From positions 20,312-84,311 of the forward strand of contig CAYGSN010000005.1 of the NCBI GenBank assembly GCA_964352675.1: a stretch of 64,000 bases of DNA, in the 5' to 3' direction. The stretch comes from CAYGSN01 sp964352675 (GTDB lineage Bacteria; Pseudomonadota; Alphaproteobacteria; Micavibrionales; Micavibrionaceae). Under the pieces are notes generated by a model. It saw only the letters and a program-made list of their open reading frames with translations, did no database searches and had not been told where the DNA came from. The first letter of the stretch is position 1; the number at the start of each line of letters is the position of its first letter. Shown here in pieces: positions 44,858 through 54,674 of this stretch. Position numbers and translations under genes: made by a program.

Positions 44858-45856
44858 TTATGTCTCTTCGCCGCGTTCGCGATATTGCGGCCGTGATCCG
44901 CTTTCATGAAGAACGCGGACCAATACTTCAGCCGTCAAACCCTGCACGATTAAAATTACAGCCACCACGCACAACACAACACCAAGCAAAAGCAGTGGTC
45001 GTCCGCCAATTTCAACGCCCATAAAAATTTTAATGCCGGCCAGATACAAACAGATCAGAAAACCAACCATTCCGATAACCATCCCCATACCACCGAAAAA
45101 ATGCAAAGGCCTGTGCAAATACCGATGCAGGAAGGTCACAAGCAACAAATCCAGAACCACGCGAAAGGTCCGGTCCAGGCCGTATTTTGAAATACCGGCC
45201 TTGCGCGGATGGTGTGCAACCTCTCGCTCGATAATCTTTCCGCCGACCTCATGAACCAATGCCGGAATAAAGCGGTGAAGTTCACCATACAGACGAATAC
45301 GCTTAATGATTGAGGCTCTGTATACCTTGAGCGAACAACCAAAATCATGAAGCGTCAAACCTGAGACCTTACAAATAATCCAATTGGCAATTTTAGACAG
45401 GAACACACGCAAAAAATCGTCATGCCGATTTTTGCGCCAACCTGAAATCATATCTGCTTTTTCAGCCTCCAGCTGGTGGATCATCGCCTTAATATCTGCG
45501 GGATCGTTTTGTAAATCCCCATCCATCGTGATAATCAGCTCCCCACTCGCTTTATCAAACCCGGCTTGCAGAGCCGTAGACTGCCCGTAGTTCCTTGCAA
45601 AATAAATTGGCTTTAATGCCGCATTCTGTTCTGAAAGCTGCGCCAGTTTCTCAGTGGTTCCGTCCGTAGAGCCATCATCAATAATCAAAAGCTCGTAAGT
45701 ACTTTGAATATCTGTCTTAAAAATATGATCGATACGTTCGACCAGTTCCTCTACATTTTCCGCTTCATTGTAAGCGGGAATGATGACCGATATAGCAGGC
45801 TTTTCCAATGCAATTGTCTCCTGTGTTTTTCCGGTTTTATTTGCATTCATGAGCAT
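44858..45856 (-). CDS. Family 2 glycosyltransferase, polyprenyl-phosphate sugar synthase type
   Basis: A 332-residue GT-A enzyme. AISVIIPAYNEAENVEEL opens the domain, IIDDGSTDGT binds UDP, ITMDGDLQNDP has the D-x-D metal motif, and two transmembrane helices near residues 240-310 anchor the C-terminus. This is the ArnC/GtrB/dolichyl-phosphate-mannose synthase layout, which makes undecaprenyl-phosphate-linked monosaccharides. Start is ATG 45856 (or ATG 45850). It is a second enzyme of this type besides that at 49039, so two different lipid-linked sugars are likely. Confidence 0.88.
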   Translation of the reverse strand: MLMNANKTGKTQETIALEKPAISVIIPAYNEAENVEELVERIDHIFKTDIQSTYELLIIDDGSTDGTTEKLAQLSEQNAALKPIYFARNYGQSTALQAGFDKASGELIITMDGDLQNDPADIKAMIHQLEAEKADMISGWRKNRHDDFLRVFLSKIANWIICKVSGLTLHDFGCSLKVYRASIIKRIRLYGELHRFIPALVHEVGGKIIEREVAHHPRKAGISKYGLDRTFRVVLDLLLVTFLHRYLHRPLHFFGGMGMVIGMVGFLICLYLAGIKIFMGVEIGGRPLLLLGVVLCVVAVILIVQGLTAEVLVRVLHESGSRPQYRERGEET

Positions 45857-45898
45857 TCTTTACGGGTAAAATATGCATTTAGCAAGAGCACTTCTTTG

Positions 45899-47902
45899 TT
45901 AAAAGATACCAAAGCCGCGATAAGGGGGCGCATAGGAAAAAGTTAGGGTCTGCTCCCCTTTTGGAATCTGAACGCCCCAAAAAAGTCCAAAAGCCTTTTC
46001 AATAGTGCACGAGCGACCCGTATTTTGAAACACGCATTTCCAGTTTTTGTTATAATTATTGGTAATAACCAGCACAGAATCCTCATTGGCTGATACAGAT
46101 AAGACAATACGATCTGATGTATACTCAGTTTTTTGGATAGCGCCGATAACAGGCACCCCACTAAAACCCGCCGGGAAATCTTGCAGTTGATCAGAATACA
46201 GACTTTCAGAAATCAAAAACCATCGCGGGAAAGCCTCTTTATTTTCATATATGTAGTAATTTTTACCTTTGAAATTCTCTGATAGATTGTACAAAAGTTT
46301 GTCCTTAGCGCTCAAATTCTGCCAAATCTGGTCATTATTCGCGCCTATATCAACGGGCTTGAGGATATCACTATCAAGCCTAAACTGTGAAACGAAGTAG
46401 CGAATACCCAGCAATGAGGCAAGAAAGTGGTTGTAATCATCATCAATATGAACCCCCTTTTCCTCACCATATTCTTCTGGATCAAAATCCAGGTAATGCT
46501 CATTCACATTCGCCGGAATCATCTGGCGATCAACCATATTTTGCCATAGCTGAAAATACGCATGGGGGTACAAATTCGTGTATCCATCTGCTGTCTCCAG
46601 CCCGTAAGTATTTAATATAGCCGGCTCCAGAGTTCTGGCGACAAAAACCGTACGAGGAACATCATCCGGGTGATCCCGCTGTATTTTATAAGAAAGATCC
46701 CGCAGACCATGGCTATGATACAGTCCGTAATAGCTACCGTTTTGAAGCCATCCCAAAGGCTGATCCAAAAACAATTTGCTGACTGGCGAAACCGCAAAAC
46801 AAAGCAAAATAACGGCCAACAGAAGCTGCGTGCGGCGTTTTATATTATCCCCTATCTTCACAAGCACCCCGGCAAACACCAAAACCTGCATAGCCAACAA
46901 AGGCGGAACAAAACGCTTAAAGTTCACGCCTTCTATAAAATCAGGAAGAACGGGAACAAAAAACTGTTTGAGATAGGCATTTTGATAAAAAATTGTGGAG
47001 CTCATAAACACAAGGGCCGCAAGGATCGATATACACTTATTTTGTTCTGCTGCCCGCACACTCAACAAAACAATAAAACAGGTCATCAGAACCAACCCCA
47101 AAAACTCGGCTGCGAGGTAACTCTTCAGATTCAATTCCTGAGGAAGAGGCTCAATCAATGCCTTGTGTGAAAAAGCTATATTGTCGCTCAGAGCCCAGAG
47201 GGTGGGCCATTGTAACGCAATCAGGGCAACACCAAACCCCAGAAAAATCGACAATTTGCGCGGAGAATAATGGCCGCACACAAACATAAGAAAGACAACA
47301 ACAACCGGATAAGTATAAAATCCGGTTAGAATAAAATTGCTACATAGACTATAGGCCAGCCCCAATAAGACTGAATAAAGCAATTGCCGCAAATACCGGG
47401 ATTCAAGAGTAAATATCTTATCGAGGAAATAAATTACGACCGGCATTAATCCCAGCCCTAACGACTGATAAAAAATCATCTTCTGGGTGAGCACAAATAA
47501 AGCGCCGGCAAAAAGCGCCATGGCAGACGATACACCCCATTTTTCCCTGGCAAAAAGATACGTAAAAAATCCTCCACAAAAACTCGCCAGCAACAATTGC
47601 AGTGGAACCACAAGCCAGTCGGGGAAAATTAAAAACAGAAATAAGTTAAAATCAAAAAGGCCAACCAGGTTGGTCAGCGTATCTACCCCCCCACTTGCAT
47701 AGGGAAACCAGTAGGGGAAACCATTCTCGGCTACATTCTGCGCCACGATCATATAACGCGACACCACACTATCCGCATTGTCAAACAGCTCAATATAGGA
47801 AAAGGGGCCCAAAAAAATCTGAGGCAGGACAAACACAAGCCCAAGCAAGAAAAAGAACAGCTTAGGCCCGGTATATAAATTTAAAGACCCCAAAAACCTC
47901 AT
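45899..47902 (-). CDS. Large multi-pass GT-C-like membrane protein (DUF6044/YfhO type)
   Basis: A 667-residue protein with roughly 12 transmembrane helices in the first 390 residues and a periplasmic-like C-terminal domain. FDNADSVVSRYMIV after the first helix carries the acidic D-x-x-D motif expected of GT-C enzymes, which use polyprenyl-phosphate sugars. It is encoded directly after GtrA with an ATGA overlap. In Gtr systems the third gene is the serotype-specific transferase, and this protein fits that slot. A long overlapping frame on the plus strand is only its shadow. It is a distant paralogue of 11111-12991. Confidence 0.72.
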   Translation of the reverse strand: MRFLGSLNLYTGPKLFFFLLGLVFVLPQIFLGPFSYIELFDNADSVVSRYMIVAQNVAENGFPYWFPYASGGVDTLTNLVGLFDFNLFLFLIFPDWLVVPLQLLLASFCGGFFTYLFAREKWGVSSAMALFAGALFVLTQKMIFYQSLGLGLMPVVIYFLDKIFTLESRYLRQLLYSVLLGLAYSLCSNFILTGFYTYPVVVVFLMFVCGHYSPRKLSIFLGFGVALIALQWPTLWALSDNIAFSHKALIEPLPQELNLKSYLAAEFLGLVLMTCFIVLLSVRAAEQNKCISILAALVFMSSTIFYQNAYLKQFFVPVLPDFIEGVNFKRFVPPLLAMQVLVFAGVLVKIGDNIKRRTQLLLAVILLCFAVSPVSKLFLDQPLGWLQNGSYYGLYHSHGLRDLSYKIQRDHPDDVPRTVFVARTLEPAILNTYGLETADGYTNLYPHAYFQLWQNMVDRQMIPANVNEHYLDFDPEEYGEEKGVHIDDDYNHFLASLLGIRYFVSQFRLDSDILKPVDIGANNDQIWQNLSAKDKLLYNLSENFKGKNYYIYENKEAFPRWFLISESLYSDQLQDFPAGFSGVPVIGAIQKTEYTSDRIVLSVSANEDSVLVITNNYNKNWKCVFQNTGRSCTIEKAFGLFWGVQIPKGEQTLTFSYAPPYRGFGIF

Positions 47903-48315
47903 AGCGTATTATTCTGCTTTTCATCCGTATCACGAACAACAAAAACCCAAAACTGCATGGCCAAAAAGCTAATGATCGGTACAAGCCCCATCACCGTTAA
48001 AACCACAATATAGGACGGCATATCCAGTTTATTCGCCAAAACATGTACAATAAAAGTACTGATTACAAAACTGACAGCCGCAACAAAGCTAAAACGCACA
48101 AAAACCAGATTATCCTCCTCTGTAAAACGAAAGGTAAAATAGCGTTGCAGCATATAAGAAACAGGAATGCTCAACATGAAAGCAATACAATGGACGAGTA
48201 AGATTGGAGAAACGCTCAAAACTCCAAGTACAAAAGCCAGAAAACCGTAAAATAAGGTACTCAATACACCGGAAATCCCGAAACGAACCAATTTAAATAC
48301 GGCAGAGGCAGGCAC
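47899..48315 (-). CDS. gtrA: GtrA-family flippase
   Basis: A 138-residue protein with four transmembrane helices, the layout of GtrA. KLVRFGISGVLSTLFYGFLAF is the first helix, SIPVSYMLQRYFTFRF ends the second, and the third and fourth follow a short basic turn. GtrA flips undecaprenyl-phosphate-linked sugars across the inner membrane. The start is most likely GTG at 48315, one base after the methyltransferase stop, with GGAAGAG six bases upstream. A TTG at 48330 is weaker. It is translationally coupled to the downstream GT-C-like gene. Confidence 0.85.
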   Translation of the reverse strand: MPASAVFKLVRFGISGVLSTLFYGFLAFVLGVLSVSPILLVHCIAFMLSIPVSYMLQRYFTFRFTEEDNLVFVRFSFVAAVSFVISTFIVHVLANKLDMPSYIVVLTVMGLVPIISFLAMQFWVFVVRDTDEKQNNTL

Positions 48316-48316
48316 G

Positions 48317-49042
48317 CTACACTCTTCCAAAAGTGAAATATTGGGCCCCCAAAGGTAGCCATTTCAATGCCTTATCCATTTGACGGAAAAACCCCGTGGC
48401 AAAAGGCGTAAAAAGAATAAAATCGGTTTTGATGTCGTTAAATTCATTTACCTGAAACAAAGACTTTAATTTGCCAGGCCTGAGAAGGACTGCATCATCG
48501 TCAATCGGGCAGCTATTTACGACGTACAATGTCAGCGGGTTGTATGGGTTATGCTCGAAAATTGTAACAACGCCCCCCGGCCTCACAACACGTTTTAATT
48601 CCGCCAAAAAACTCTGCCACTGCGCAGGGGGAACATGGTGCATTGTACAAATTGAAAACCCCATATCAAAACTATTGTCTTCGTAAGGCAAACGAGTTCC
48701 TTCATATGTATCATACGATATGGAAGGATGATCCTTGCGTGCCACATCAATGACAGTGGCCGCCACATCAATGCCCGTAAGCTCAAGCGGCACATCGGTT
48801 TGATTATACAAATACGGGTGTATCAAACCATGTCCGCAACCCACATCCAGAACTTTTAAAGGGGCCTTCCCCTGTTGTTCTTCCCCCGCAAGCTTTAACA
48901 AGTAATCCGCCTTCACCTTCGTAAAGAAGTCGTGAGATTGTCCGGAAAAAGACAACACATCATTAATATCGTCGCTATAGGTATCCCTGTAACCGTCAAA
49001 CTCCGCCTCAGGTGGCGTGGCTTTTTGTTCGTTCTTATTCAT
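48317..49042 (-). CDS. SAM-dependent methyltransferase (methyltransferase-11 type)
   Basis: A 241-residue class I enzyme. LKVLDVGCGHGLIHPYL is motif I, LTGIDVAATVI motif II, MGFSICTMHHVPP the post-motif region and LKRVVRPGGVVTIFEHNP motif III. It sits between a GtrB-like GT2 (ATGA overlap at its start) and gtrA (one base before the GTG start). A sugar hydroxyl or carboxyl is the probable target; a quinone-type substrate is unlikely in this setting. Confidence 0.82.
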   Translation of the reverse strand: MNKNEQKATPPEAEFDGYRDTYSDDINDVLSFSGQSHDFFTKVKADYLLKLAGEEQQGKAPLKVLDVGCGHGLIHPYLYNQTDVPLELTGIDVAATVIDVARKDHPSISYDTYEGTRLPYEDNSFDMGFSICTMHHVPPAQWQSFLAELKRVVRPGGVVTIFEHNPYNPLTLYVVNSCPIDDDAVLLRPGKLKSLFQVNEFNDIKTDFILFTPFATGFFRQMDKALKWLPLGAQYFTFGRV

Positions 49043-50016
49043 GATGCTTTACGCTCCTGCTCTGCTGTTTCACCAGTGAGGTTTATAGCTTTCTCAATAA
49101 CTGTTAAAGGTCGCCCCTGAAGCTGTTGATAAATACGACTGATATATTCACCGATGATGCCTAAAAAAATCGCGTTTAATGATATACCGAATAAAATCAA
49201 AACTGTCTGCGTGGCAAAGCCGGGCGGCCACTCCCATCCAAACAATGCCCGCGAAAAGATGTAAAAAAGAGCCAGTAAAAACGTACAACCCGCAATTCCA
49301 AAACCGGCCAGTGAGGAAATCCTCAAAGGAACCGTTGAATGGCTGACAATTCCTTCTACGGCCAAGTCGATCAACTTTATAACCGGAAATTTACTTTCAT
49401 CGTATATCCGTGCCTCGCGTTCATAAGGAACCCCTACCGGATTTCGACCAAAAACAGCAATCAAACCGCGAACATACGGCGTGGCGGCGTTCAGTTCACG
49501 CAATTGATCAAGAACGCTTTTATCCACCAGCCTGAAATCACCCGCATCTTCCATGAGATTATCCTCGGACATTGAATTCAAAAGACGGTAGAAAATCTTG
49601 CGTGTTGCTTCTAGGGCAGGACTTTCCTTGCGCTTCATACGCACCCCCGCAACAACATCGTGCCCCTCCTCCCATTTTTGCAAAAAAACAGGGAACAGAG
49701 CAGGAGGATCCTGCAAATCACAATCCAGTTGAATGGCAGCCTTGCCGCGCGCCAAGCGATAACCGGTCAAGAGCGACTTATTAAAACCAAAATTTCTGGA
49801 AAAACGGGCGACACGAACTCGCTTGTCCTCTTGTGCCAACCTGTCCATCTCCTGAAATGAATTGTCTGTGCTATGATTGTCCGTAAAAACAATCTCGAAA
49901 TCATAGTGGGGTAAGGTCTCAAATACGTCCCGCACAGCCTTATAGGCCCGGACAATATTCTTTTCCTCGTTGTAACAAGGAATAACTACGGAGATAAGCG
50001 GCTTTGATCGTGTCAT
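49039..50016 (-). CDS. GtrB-like family 2 glycosyltransferase
   Basis: A 325-residue enzyme. ISVVIPCYNEEKNIVRAY, TDNHSTDNSFQEMD and AIQLDCDLQDPPALFP (D-x-D) define the GT-A domain, and two C-terminal transmembrane helices (near residues 228-250 and 260-285) anchor it. The GtrB family transfers glucose or another sugar from UDP to undecaprenyl phosphate. It is the first gene of the minus-strand run GtrB-methyltransferase-GtrA-GT-C, with ATGA overlaps between several of them. Confidence 0.9.
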   Translation of the reverse strand: MTRSKPLISVVIPCYNEEKNIVRAYKAVRDVFETLPHYDFEIVFTDNHSTDNSFQEMDRLAQEDKRVRVARFSRNFGFNKSLLTGYRLARGKAAIQLDCDLQDPPALFPVFLQKWEEGHDVVAGVRMKRKESPALEATRKIFYRLLNSMSEDNLMEDAGDFRLVDKSVLDQLRELNAATPYVRGLIAVFGRNPVGVPYEREARIYDESKFPVIKLIDLAVEGIVSHSTVPLRISSLAGFGIAGCTFLLALFYIFSRALFGWEWPPGFATQTVLILFGISLNAIFLGIIGEYISRIYQQLQGRPLTVIEKAINLTGETAEQERKAS

Positions 50017-50142
50017 TTCTGTCTTTTAGAAACTGTATAGGATTTTTGCAAGTCTTTATACCCTGAAGAAGTCAAAAACGGCTTTTATATTGGATTTAAG
50101 GGTGCTAACATGCCTCAATTTTGAAAAATATGAGAGTGATTT

Positions 50143-51438
50143 ATGCCTGCAATCCAAGAAAAATCCGTTCAGAATTCAACACGGCCAGACCATAATATCC
50201 CAAACGGACCAGTAAAAACATGTCAGGTTTGCGGAAGTGGGAATTTAGAGTTGGTTATTGACCTCGGTCATCAGCCTTTATGTGACACGCTTTTGTCCAA
50301 AGACCAGCTGCAGGAGCCTGAAACAACTTACCCCCTGCGCCAACTATGGTGTAAAGACTGCACACTGTCACAGTTGGATTACGTTGTGCCCGGCGAAGTG
50401 GTTTACCACCCCGGATATCCCTATCGCACTGGAATTACCAAAGAACTGGCCATGTATCAGGATCAAATGGCCGCTGATATTATCCAAGATCTCGGTGTGG
50501 CCCAAAACAACCTGATTGTTGATATTGGTTCAAATGACGGCACCCTCCTGAAGGGCTTTAAAAAACGCGACATGCGACCCCTTGGTGTAGAACCGACCAA
50601 TATAGCCCAAATTGCCAATGAGGACGGAATAGAGACAATACAGGCGCCTTTCAACGAAAATGTTGCTGAACAAATTCTGAAATCCCACGGCCCGGCGAAG
50701 GTTGTGACCGCTACGAATGTCTTTGCGCATATGCAAAGTCTTGGAGACGTTTTACGTGGCCTGGAAATTCTGGTGGCTGATGATGGTTATTTTGTTCTTG
50801 AAAACCATTATCTCACAGCAATTATGGAACATTTGCAATTCGATACTATTTATCATGAGCATCTACGGTCCTATTCTCTGAAATCACTTGTGACCCTCTT
50901 TGATTTCTACGACTTTACTGTGATTGATGCCATGACTGTGAGCCGCTATGGCGGGAATATTCGAGTCTACGTCGCCAAGGGTAAAAATCATATCATAAAG
51001 CCAAGCGTACAAGCCTTGCTTGATGCGGAAGATAAAACCGGATTTTCTGATCCTGCCTATTACAAAAAGTTTCAGGACAAAGCAACCAAGGTTAAAAATG
51101 ATCTGCTGGGCCTGATCCTTGATTGCAAGGAAAAAGGGCACAGCATTGTTGGCAATTCATGTCCTGCTAGGGCGAGCACGCTTCTAAATTTTGCAGGGAT
51201 TGGGCCAGACCTGATCCCCTATATTGCTGAACAGCCGACCTCACTCAAGCTTAATCAATATTTGCCCGGCATGCATATCCCGATTGTAAATAATCAGCGT
51301 TTAATTGACGAACAGCCCGACTACGTCATTCTTTTGGCCTGGCATTATTGGGAGCCCATTTCCCAGCAATTACGGGAACGCGGATTAAAATCCAAAATGA
51401 TTGTTCCTTTGCCCGAGGTCAGAATTATAGAAGATTAG
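50143..51438 (+). CDS. NDP-sugar C-methyltransferase (TylCIII-like)
   Basis: A 431-residue protein. The N-terminal zinc-binding domain carries CQVCGSGN and CKDCTLSQ, the methyltransferase domain IVDIGSNDGTLLKGF (near residue 127) and EPTNIAQIANEDGI, and the C-terminal methyltransferase-14 domain SIVGNSCPARASTLLN. This layout defines C-3 methyltransferases for NDP-hexoses. GAGAGTGAT lies ahead of ATG 50143. Followed by a CDP-glucose-forming cytidylyltransferase, it probably makes a branched-chain sugar. The exact position methylated cannot be read. Confidence 0.87.
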   Translation: MPAIQEKSVQNSTRPDHNIPNGPVKTCQVCGSGNLELVIDLGHQPLCDTLLSKDQLQEPETTYPLRQLWCKDCTLSQLDYVVPGEVVYHPGYPYRTGITKELAMYQDQMAADIIQDLGVAQNNLIVDIGSNDGTLLKGFKKRDMRPLGVEPTNIAQIANEDGIETIQAPFNENVAEQILKSHGPAKVVTATNVFAHMQSLGDVLRGLEILVADDGYFVLENHYLTAIMEHLQFDTIYHEHLRSYSLKSLVTLFDFYDFTVIDAMTVSRYGGNIRVYVAKGKNHIIKPSVQALLDAEDKTGFSDPAYYKKFQDKATKVKNDLLGLILDCKEKGHSIVGNSCPARASTLLNFAGIGPDLIPYIAEQPTSLKLNQYLPGMHIPIVNNQRLIDEQPDYVILLAWHYWEPISQQLRERGLKSKMIVPLPEVRIIED

Positions 51439-51442
51439 AATT

Positions 51443-52219
51443 ATGAAAGTTGTTATCCTTGCGGGCGGCTTTGGCACCCGCCTTTCCGAAGAAACAGTCA
51501 ATATTCCAAAGCCAATGGTAGAAATCGGCGGAAAGCCGATTCTCTGGCATATAATGAAAATTTACAGCCATTATGGATTGAATGATTTTGTGATATGCCT
51601 CGGCTATAAAGGCTATATTATCAAAGAATATTTTGCCAATTATCACCGCCATCATACTGATTTTCAAATTGATTTAAAAAGTGGCGATATACAATATCTG
51701 AAGGGACAGGGCAGCTCGGAGCCTTGGACTGTTTCACTAATTGATACAGGGTCCAATACCATGACTGGCGGGCGAATTAAGCGCGTCCAAGATCATATTG
51801 GCCGCTCACCATTTTGTATGACCTACGGTGACGGTGTTTCAAATGTCGATATTGGGGCCTTGCTTGAGCACCACAAAAAACACGGAAAACTTGCAACTGT
51901 TACGGCAGTAAGGCAGCCCGGCCGCTTTGGCGCATTGGATATTGAAAACGATACCGTAACCAGTGTGCGGGAAAAAACCCTGGGCGATGGCAATTGGATC
52001 AACAGTGGATTTTTTGTGCTGGAACCTGAAGCCCTTGATACAATCGCCGGGGATCATATTAGTTGGGAAAAAGAGCCGCTCCAGACCCTGGCTTCACAGA
52101 ACCAAATTACGGCCTTTAAACATGAGGGATTCTGGCAGCCCATGGACACTTTGCGAGAGCGCCAGCAGCTCCAGGAATCATGGGACAACGGCACCGCCCC
52201 GTGGAAAATATGGACATGA
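51443..52219 (+). CDS. rfbF: Glucose-1-phosphate cytidylyltransferase
   Basis: A 258-residue nucleotidyltransferase. VVILAGGFGTRLSEETVNIPKPMVEIGG is the family motif with the Lys in IPKPM. GYKGYIIKEYFANYHRH, TYGDGVSNVD and NWINSGFFVLEPE are characteristic of RfbF rather than RmlA or GalU. It makes CDP-glucose. Normally a CDP-glucose 4,6-dehydratase (RfbG) follows; here a UXS-like SDR is found instead. Four bases separate it from the C-methyltransferase. Confidence 0.9.
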   Translation: MKVVILAGGFGTRLSEETVNIPKPMVEIGGKPILWHIMKIYSHYGLNDFVICLGYKGYIIKEYFANYHRHHTDFQIDLKSGDIQYLKGQGSSEPWTVSLIDTGSNTMTGGRIKRVQDHIGRSPFCMTYGDGVSNVDIGALLEHHKKHGKLATVTAVRQPGRFGALDIENDTVTSVREKTLGDGNWINSGFFVLEPEALDTIAGDHISWEKEPLQTLASQNQITAFKHEGFWQPMDTLRERQQLQESWDNGTAPWKIWT

Positions 52220-52255
52220 TGGCCCTTATCACAGCACCTATCAGAGTATTGAAAA

Positions 52256-53347
52256 ATGAACACTATTATACAGGATGACTGCAAAACCATTGTTGATGAA
52301 CTGAAAGACAGGTTTCAGGTCTTTGAGGGAAAAACTATACTGATCACCGGCGCACAGGGGTTTTTATGCAGTTATGTTGTGGAAGTTCTTGCCCTGTATA
52401 ATACGGTACAGGCAAAAGAACCTGTAAAGATCATTGCTCTGGACAATTTCATTACGGGCTCAAAAGGGCGCCTACAGCATCTTCAGGGTCGTAACGATAT
52501 TGATTTTGTAACACAGGATATAACCGATCCATATGAAACCACAGATCCTGTTAATTTTATTATTCACGGTGCCAGTATTGCATCCCCAATTTTCTACCGA
52601 GAACATCCCTTAGAAACGCTTGATGCAAACGTTTCCGGAACGCGAAACATGCTGGAGCTCGCAAAAAAGCAGAACTGTGAATCTGTTTTAATCATGAGTT
52701 CAAGCGAAGTTTACGGAGATCCGGCAGCAGAATGCATCCCTACCCCGGAAACCTATTGGGGAAACACATCCTTTACGGGCCCACGCGCTTGCTATGATGA
52801 ATCAAAACGGGTTGCCGAAACAATTAGCGTAATTTTTGCACAAAAATACGGCGTAAACGTAAAAATGGCGCGCCCATTCAATGTTTTTGGACCTGGTTTG
52901 AGGCTGGATGATCGCCGTGTTATGCCCGATTTTCTGAACAGCATATTGAATGATCTATCCATTATTCTTCTCAGCGATGGCAAACCTACGCGCACATTTT
53001 GCTATGTATCTGATGCCGTTAGAGCAATGTTTCTGATTCTGCTGTGCGGGCAATCAGGCGAGCCCTATAATATGGGGAACGATAAGGGAGAAATTTCCAT
53101 GTATAATCTTGCAGAACTGGTCAGTAAAGTCGGCTCAGATGTACTGAACCGCCCCACCCTGCCGGTTATCAGAGAGGTAAGCGAGGACAAGGAATATCTT
53201 ACAGACAACCCACAGCGCCGCTGCCCGGATTTGAGCAAGATAAAAAGAGACACTGGTTATACACCCCTTGTATCATTGGAAGACGGAGTAGCCAGAACGC
53301 TGAGATCCTATCTTACGGAAGAGGAAAAAAAATCCTATGCCGTATAA
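52256..53347 (+). CDS. NAD-dependent epimerase/dehydratase, UXS-like extended SDR
   Basis: A 363-residue protein. ILITGAQGFLCSYVVEVL is a variant NAD loop (Cys replaces the usual Gly-Ser), HGASIASPIFYREHPLETLDANVSGT follows, SSSEVYGDP and ACYDESKRVAE give the catalytic Ser, Tyr and Lys, and ARPFNVFGPGLRLDDRRVMPD the sugar-binding region. The pattern is closest by eye to UDP-glucuronate decarboxylase (UXS). It may make a pentose or keto-pentose from UDP-glucuronate, with the dehydrogenase directly downstream overlapping by 11 bases. A dehydratase acting on CDP-glucose is the alternative. Confidence 0.8.
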   Translation: MNTIIQDDCKTIVDELKDRFQVFEGKTILITGAQGFLCSYVVEVLALYNTVQAKEPVKIIALDNFITGSKGRLQHLQGRNDIDFVTQDITDPYETTDPVNFIIHGASIASPIFYREHPLETLDANVSGTRNMLELAKKQNCESVLIMSSSEVYGDPAAECIPTPETYWGNTSFTGPRACYDESKRVAETISVIFAQKYGVNVKMARPFNVFGPGLRLDDRRVMPDFLNSILNDLSIILLSDGKPTRTFCYVSDAVRAMFLILLCGQSGEPYNMGNDKGEISMYNLAELVSKVGSDVLNRPTLPVIREVSEDKEYLTDNPQRRCPDLSKIKRDTGYTPLVSLEDGVARTLRSYLTEEEKKSYAV

Positions 53348-54674
53348 AATCACCGTTATTGGTGCAGGTTTCGTTGGGCTTGTAACGGCAGCTTGTCTCG
53401 CGGCCAAGAACCACGAGGTAACCTGTATTGATAAAGATACAACACGCCTTGACACGATAAAGTCGGGTCATGCCCCGTTTCATGAACCGGGCCTGGAAAA
53501 GCTGTTGCCGGCTGTTTCTACTACGAATTCTTACGGTTCATGTGCCGAGGCGGACATTATTTTCATCGCTGTTGGCACGCCCACAATCGGTCAGGAAATA
53601 AGTCTGGGTGCCGTTCAAAAAGCCTGCGAAACCATTGGGGAATCCCTGAAACATCATAAAGGATTTCCGGTTATTGTTACAAAAAGCACTGTCTTGCCGG
53701 GGACAACTGACGGGCTTGTACGCCAAACGCTTGAAGCCTCTTCAGGAAAGACGGCCGGAAAAGACTTTGGTCTGTGCATGAACCCGGAATTCCTGCAAGA
53801 AGGCCGCGCCGTAGAGGATTTTGAGACGCCTGACCGCATTGTTTTAGGATGTTCTGACCCGCAAACAGAAGACATCATGAAAGCGTTATATGGCCCTTAT
53901 AACGCAACAATTCTGACCATGACGCCCTATAATGCAGAGCTCTGCAAATACGCCAATAATTGTCTTCTAGCCACCCTGATATCCTTTGCAAATGAGTTCG
54001 CCCAGATTTGTGAACACTATCCAAACACGGATATTGATGATGTAATGGATGCGGTAACACTGGATAAACGTTTGGCGCCGGGCGGTACGCCTGCGGGAAT
54101 TACATCTTATCTGCGCGCCGGAATCGGTTACGGCGGCAGCTGTTTGCCAAAAGACACGCTTGCTCTTAAGGCTTTTGGGCAAAAACTCGGGCTAAGCATG
54201 CCGCTTTTAAGTGCAGCCATCTCTATTAACCAAGGCCGTGCCGCTGCCATGGTTTCGCGAATTGAAGAGGTGTTGGGAAGCCTGAAAAACAAAAAAATAG
54301 GTATTCTGGGACTAGCCTTTAAACCAGGTACAGACGACTTGCGGGAGTCCCCGTCCCTGATCCTCATTGAAAAGCTAAAAGAAAAGGGCACAACAATTCT
54401 CGCTTATGACCCGCTCATAAAAACACTGGATATGCCCAATGTACAAATCGCGCAGAGTATAGACGATATTTTCCAAGATTCTGATGCCGTCGCCATAGCA
54501 ACGGCATGGCCCGAGTTTGTGAAAATAGATTGGAGCCAGCTAACAACATTAATGAGCACAAAGTTGGTTATTGACGGACGAAGCCTCCTTAAAAACATCA
54601 CACTTCCCGAGGATGTAATATACATGCCAATTGGAAAAACCATATCTGCAAACACCTTATCCGCTGCAGCCTGA
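53337..54674 (+). CDS. UDP-glucose 6-dehydrogenase-family enzyme
   Basis: A 445-residue nucleotide-sugar dehydrogenase. ITVIGAGFVGLVTAACLA binds NAD, VGTPTIGQ and TKSTVLPGTTDGL follow, MNPEFLQEGRAVEDF and ELCKYANNCLLATLISFANE supply the catalytic Lys and Asn, and GYGGSCLPKDTLAL carries the catalytic Cys. It oxidises UDP-glucose (or a related sugar) to the uronic acid. Adjacent UXS-like SDR and Gfo/Idh/MocA genes suggest a UDP-glucuronate-derived product. GDP-mannose dehydrogenase is the alternative subfamily. Confidence 0.9.
   Translation: MPYKITVIGAGFVGLVTAACLAAKNHEVTCIDKDTTRLDTIKSGHAPFHEPGLEKLLPAVSTTNSYGSCAEADIIFIAVGTPTIGQEISLGAVQKACETIGESLKHHKGFPVIVTKSTVLPGTTDGLVRQTLEASSGKTAGKDFGLCMNPEFLQEGRAVEDFETPDRIVLGCSDPQTEDIMKALYGPYNATILTMTPYNAELCKYANNCLLATLISFANEFAQICEHYPNTDIDDVMDAVTLDKRLAPGGTPAGITSYLRAGIGYGGSCLPKDTLALKAFGQKLGLSMPLLSAAISINQGRAAAMVSRIEEVLGSLKNKKIGILGLAFKPGTDDLRESPSLILIEKLKEKGTTILAYDPLIKTLDMPNVQIAQSIDDIFQDSDAVAIATAWPEFVKIDWSQLTTLMSTKLVIDGRSLLKNITLPEDVIYMPIGKTISANTLSAAA

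Noticed and set aside
46670..47170. A 166-codon open frame on the plus strand opposite the GT-C-like gene
   Set aside because: It is antisense to a well supported 667-residue membrane protein and has no recognisable domain; codon-rich Asn/Lys/His content is that of a shadow frame.
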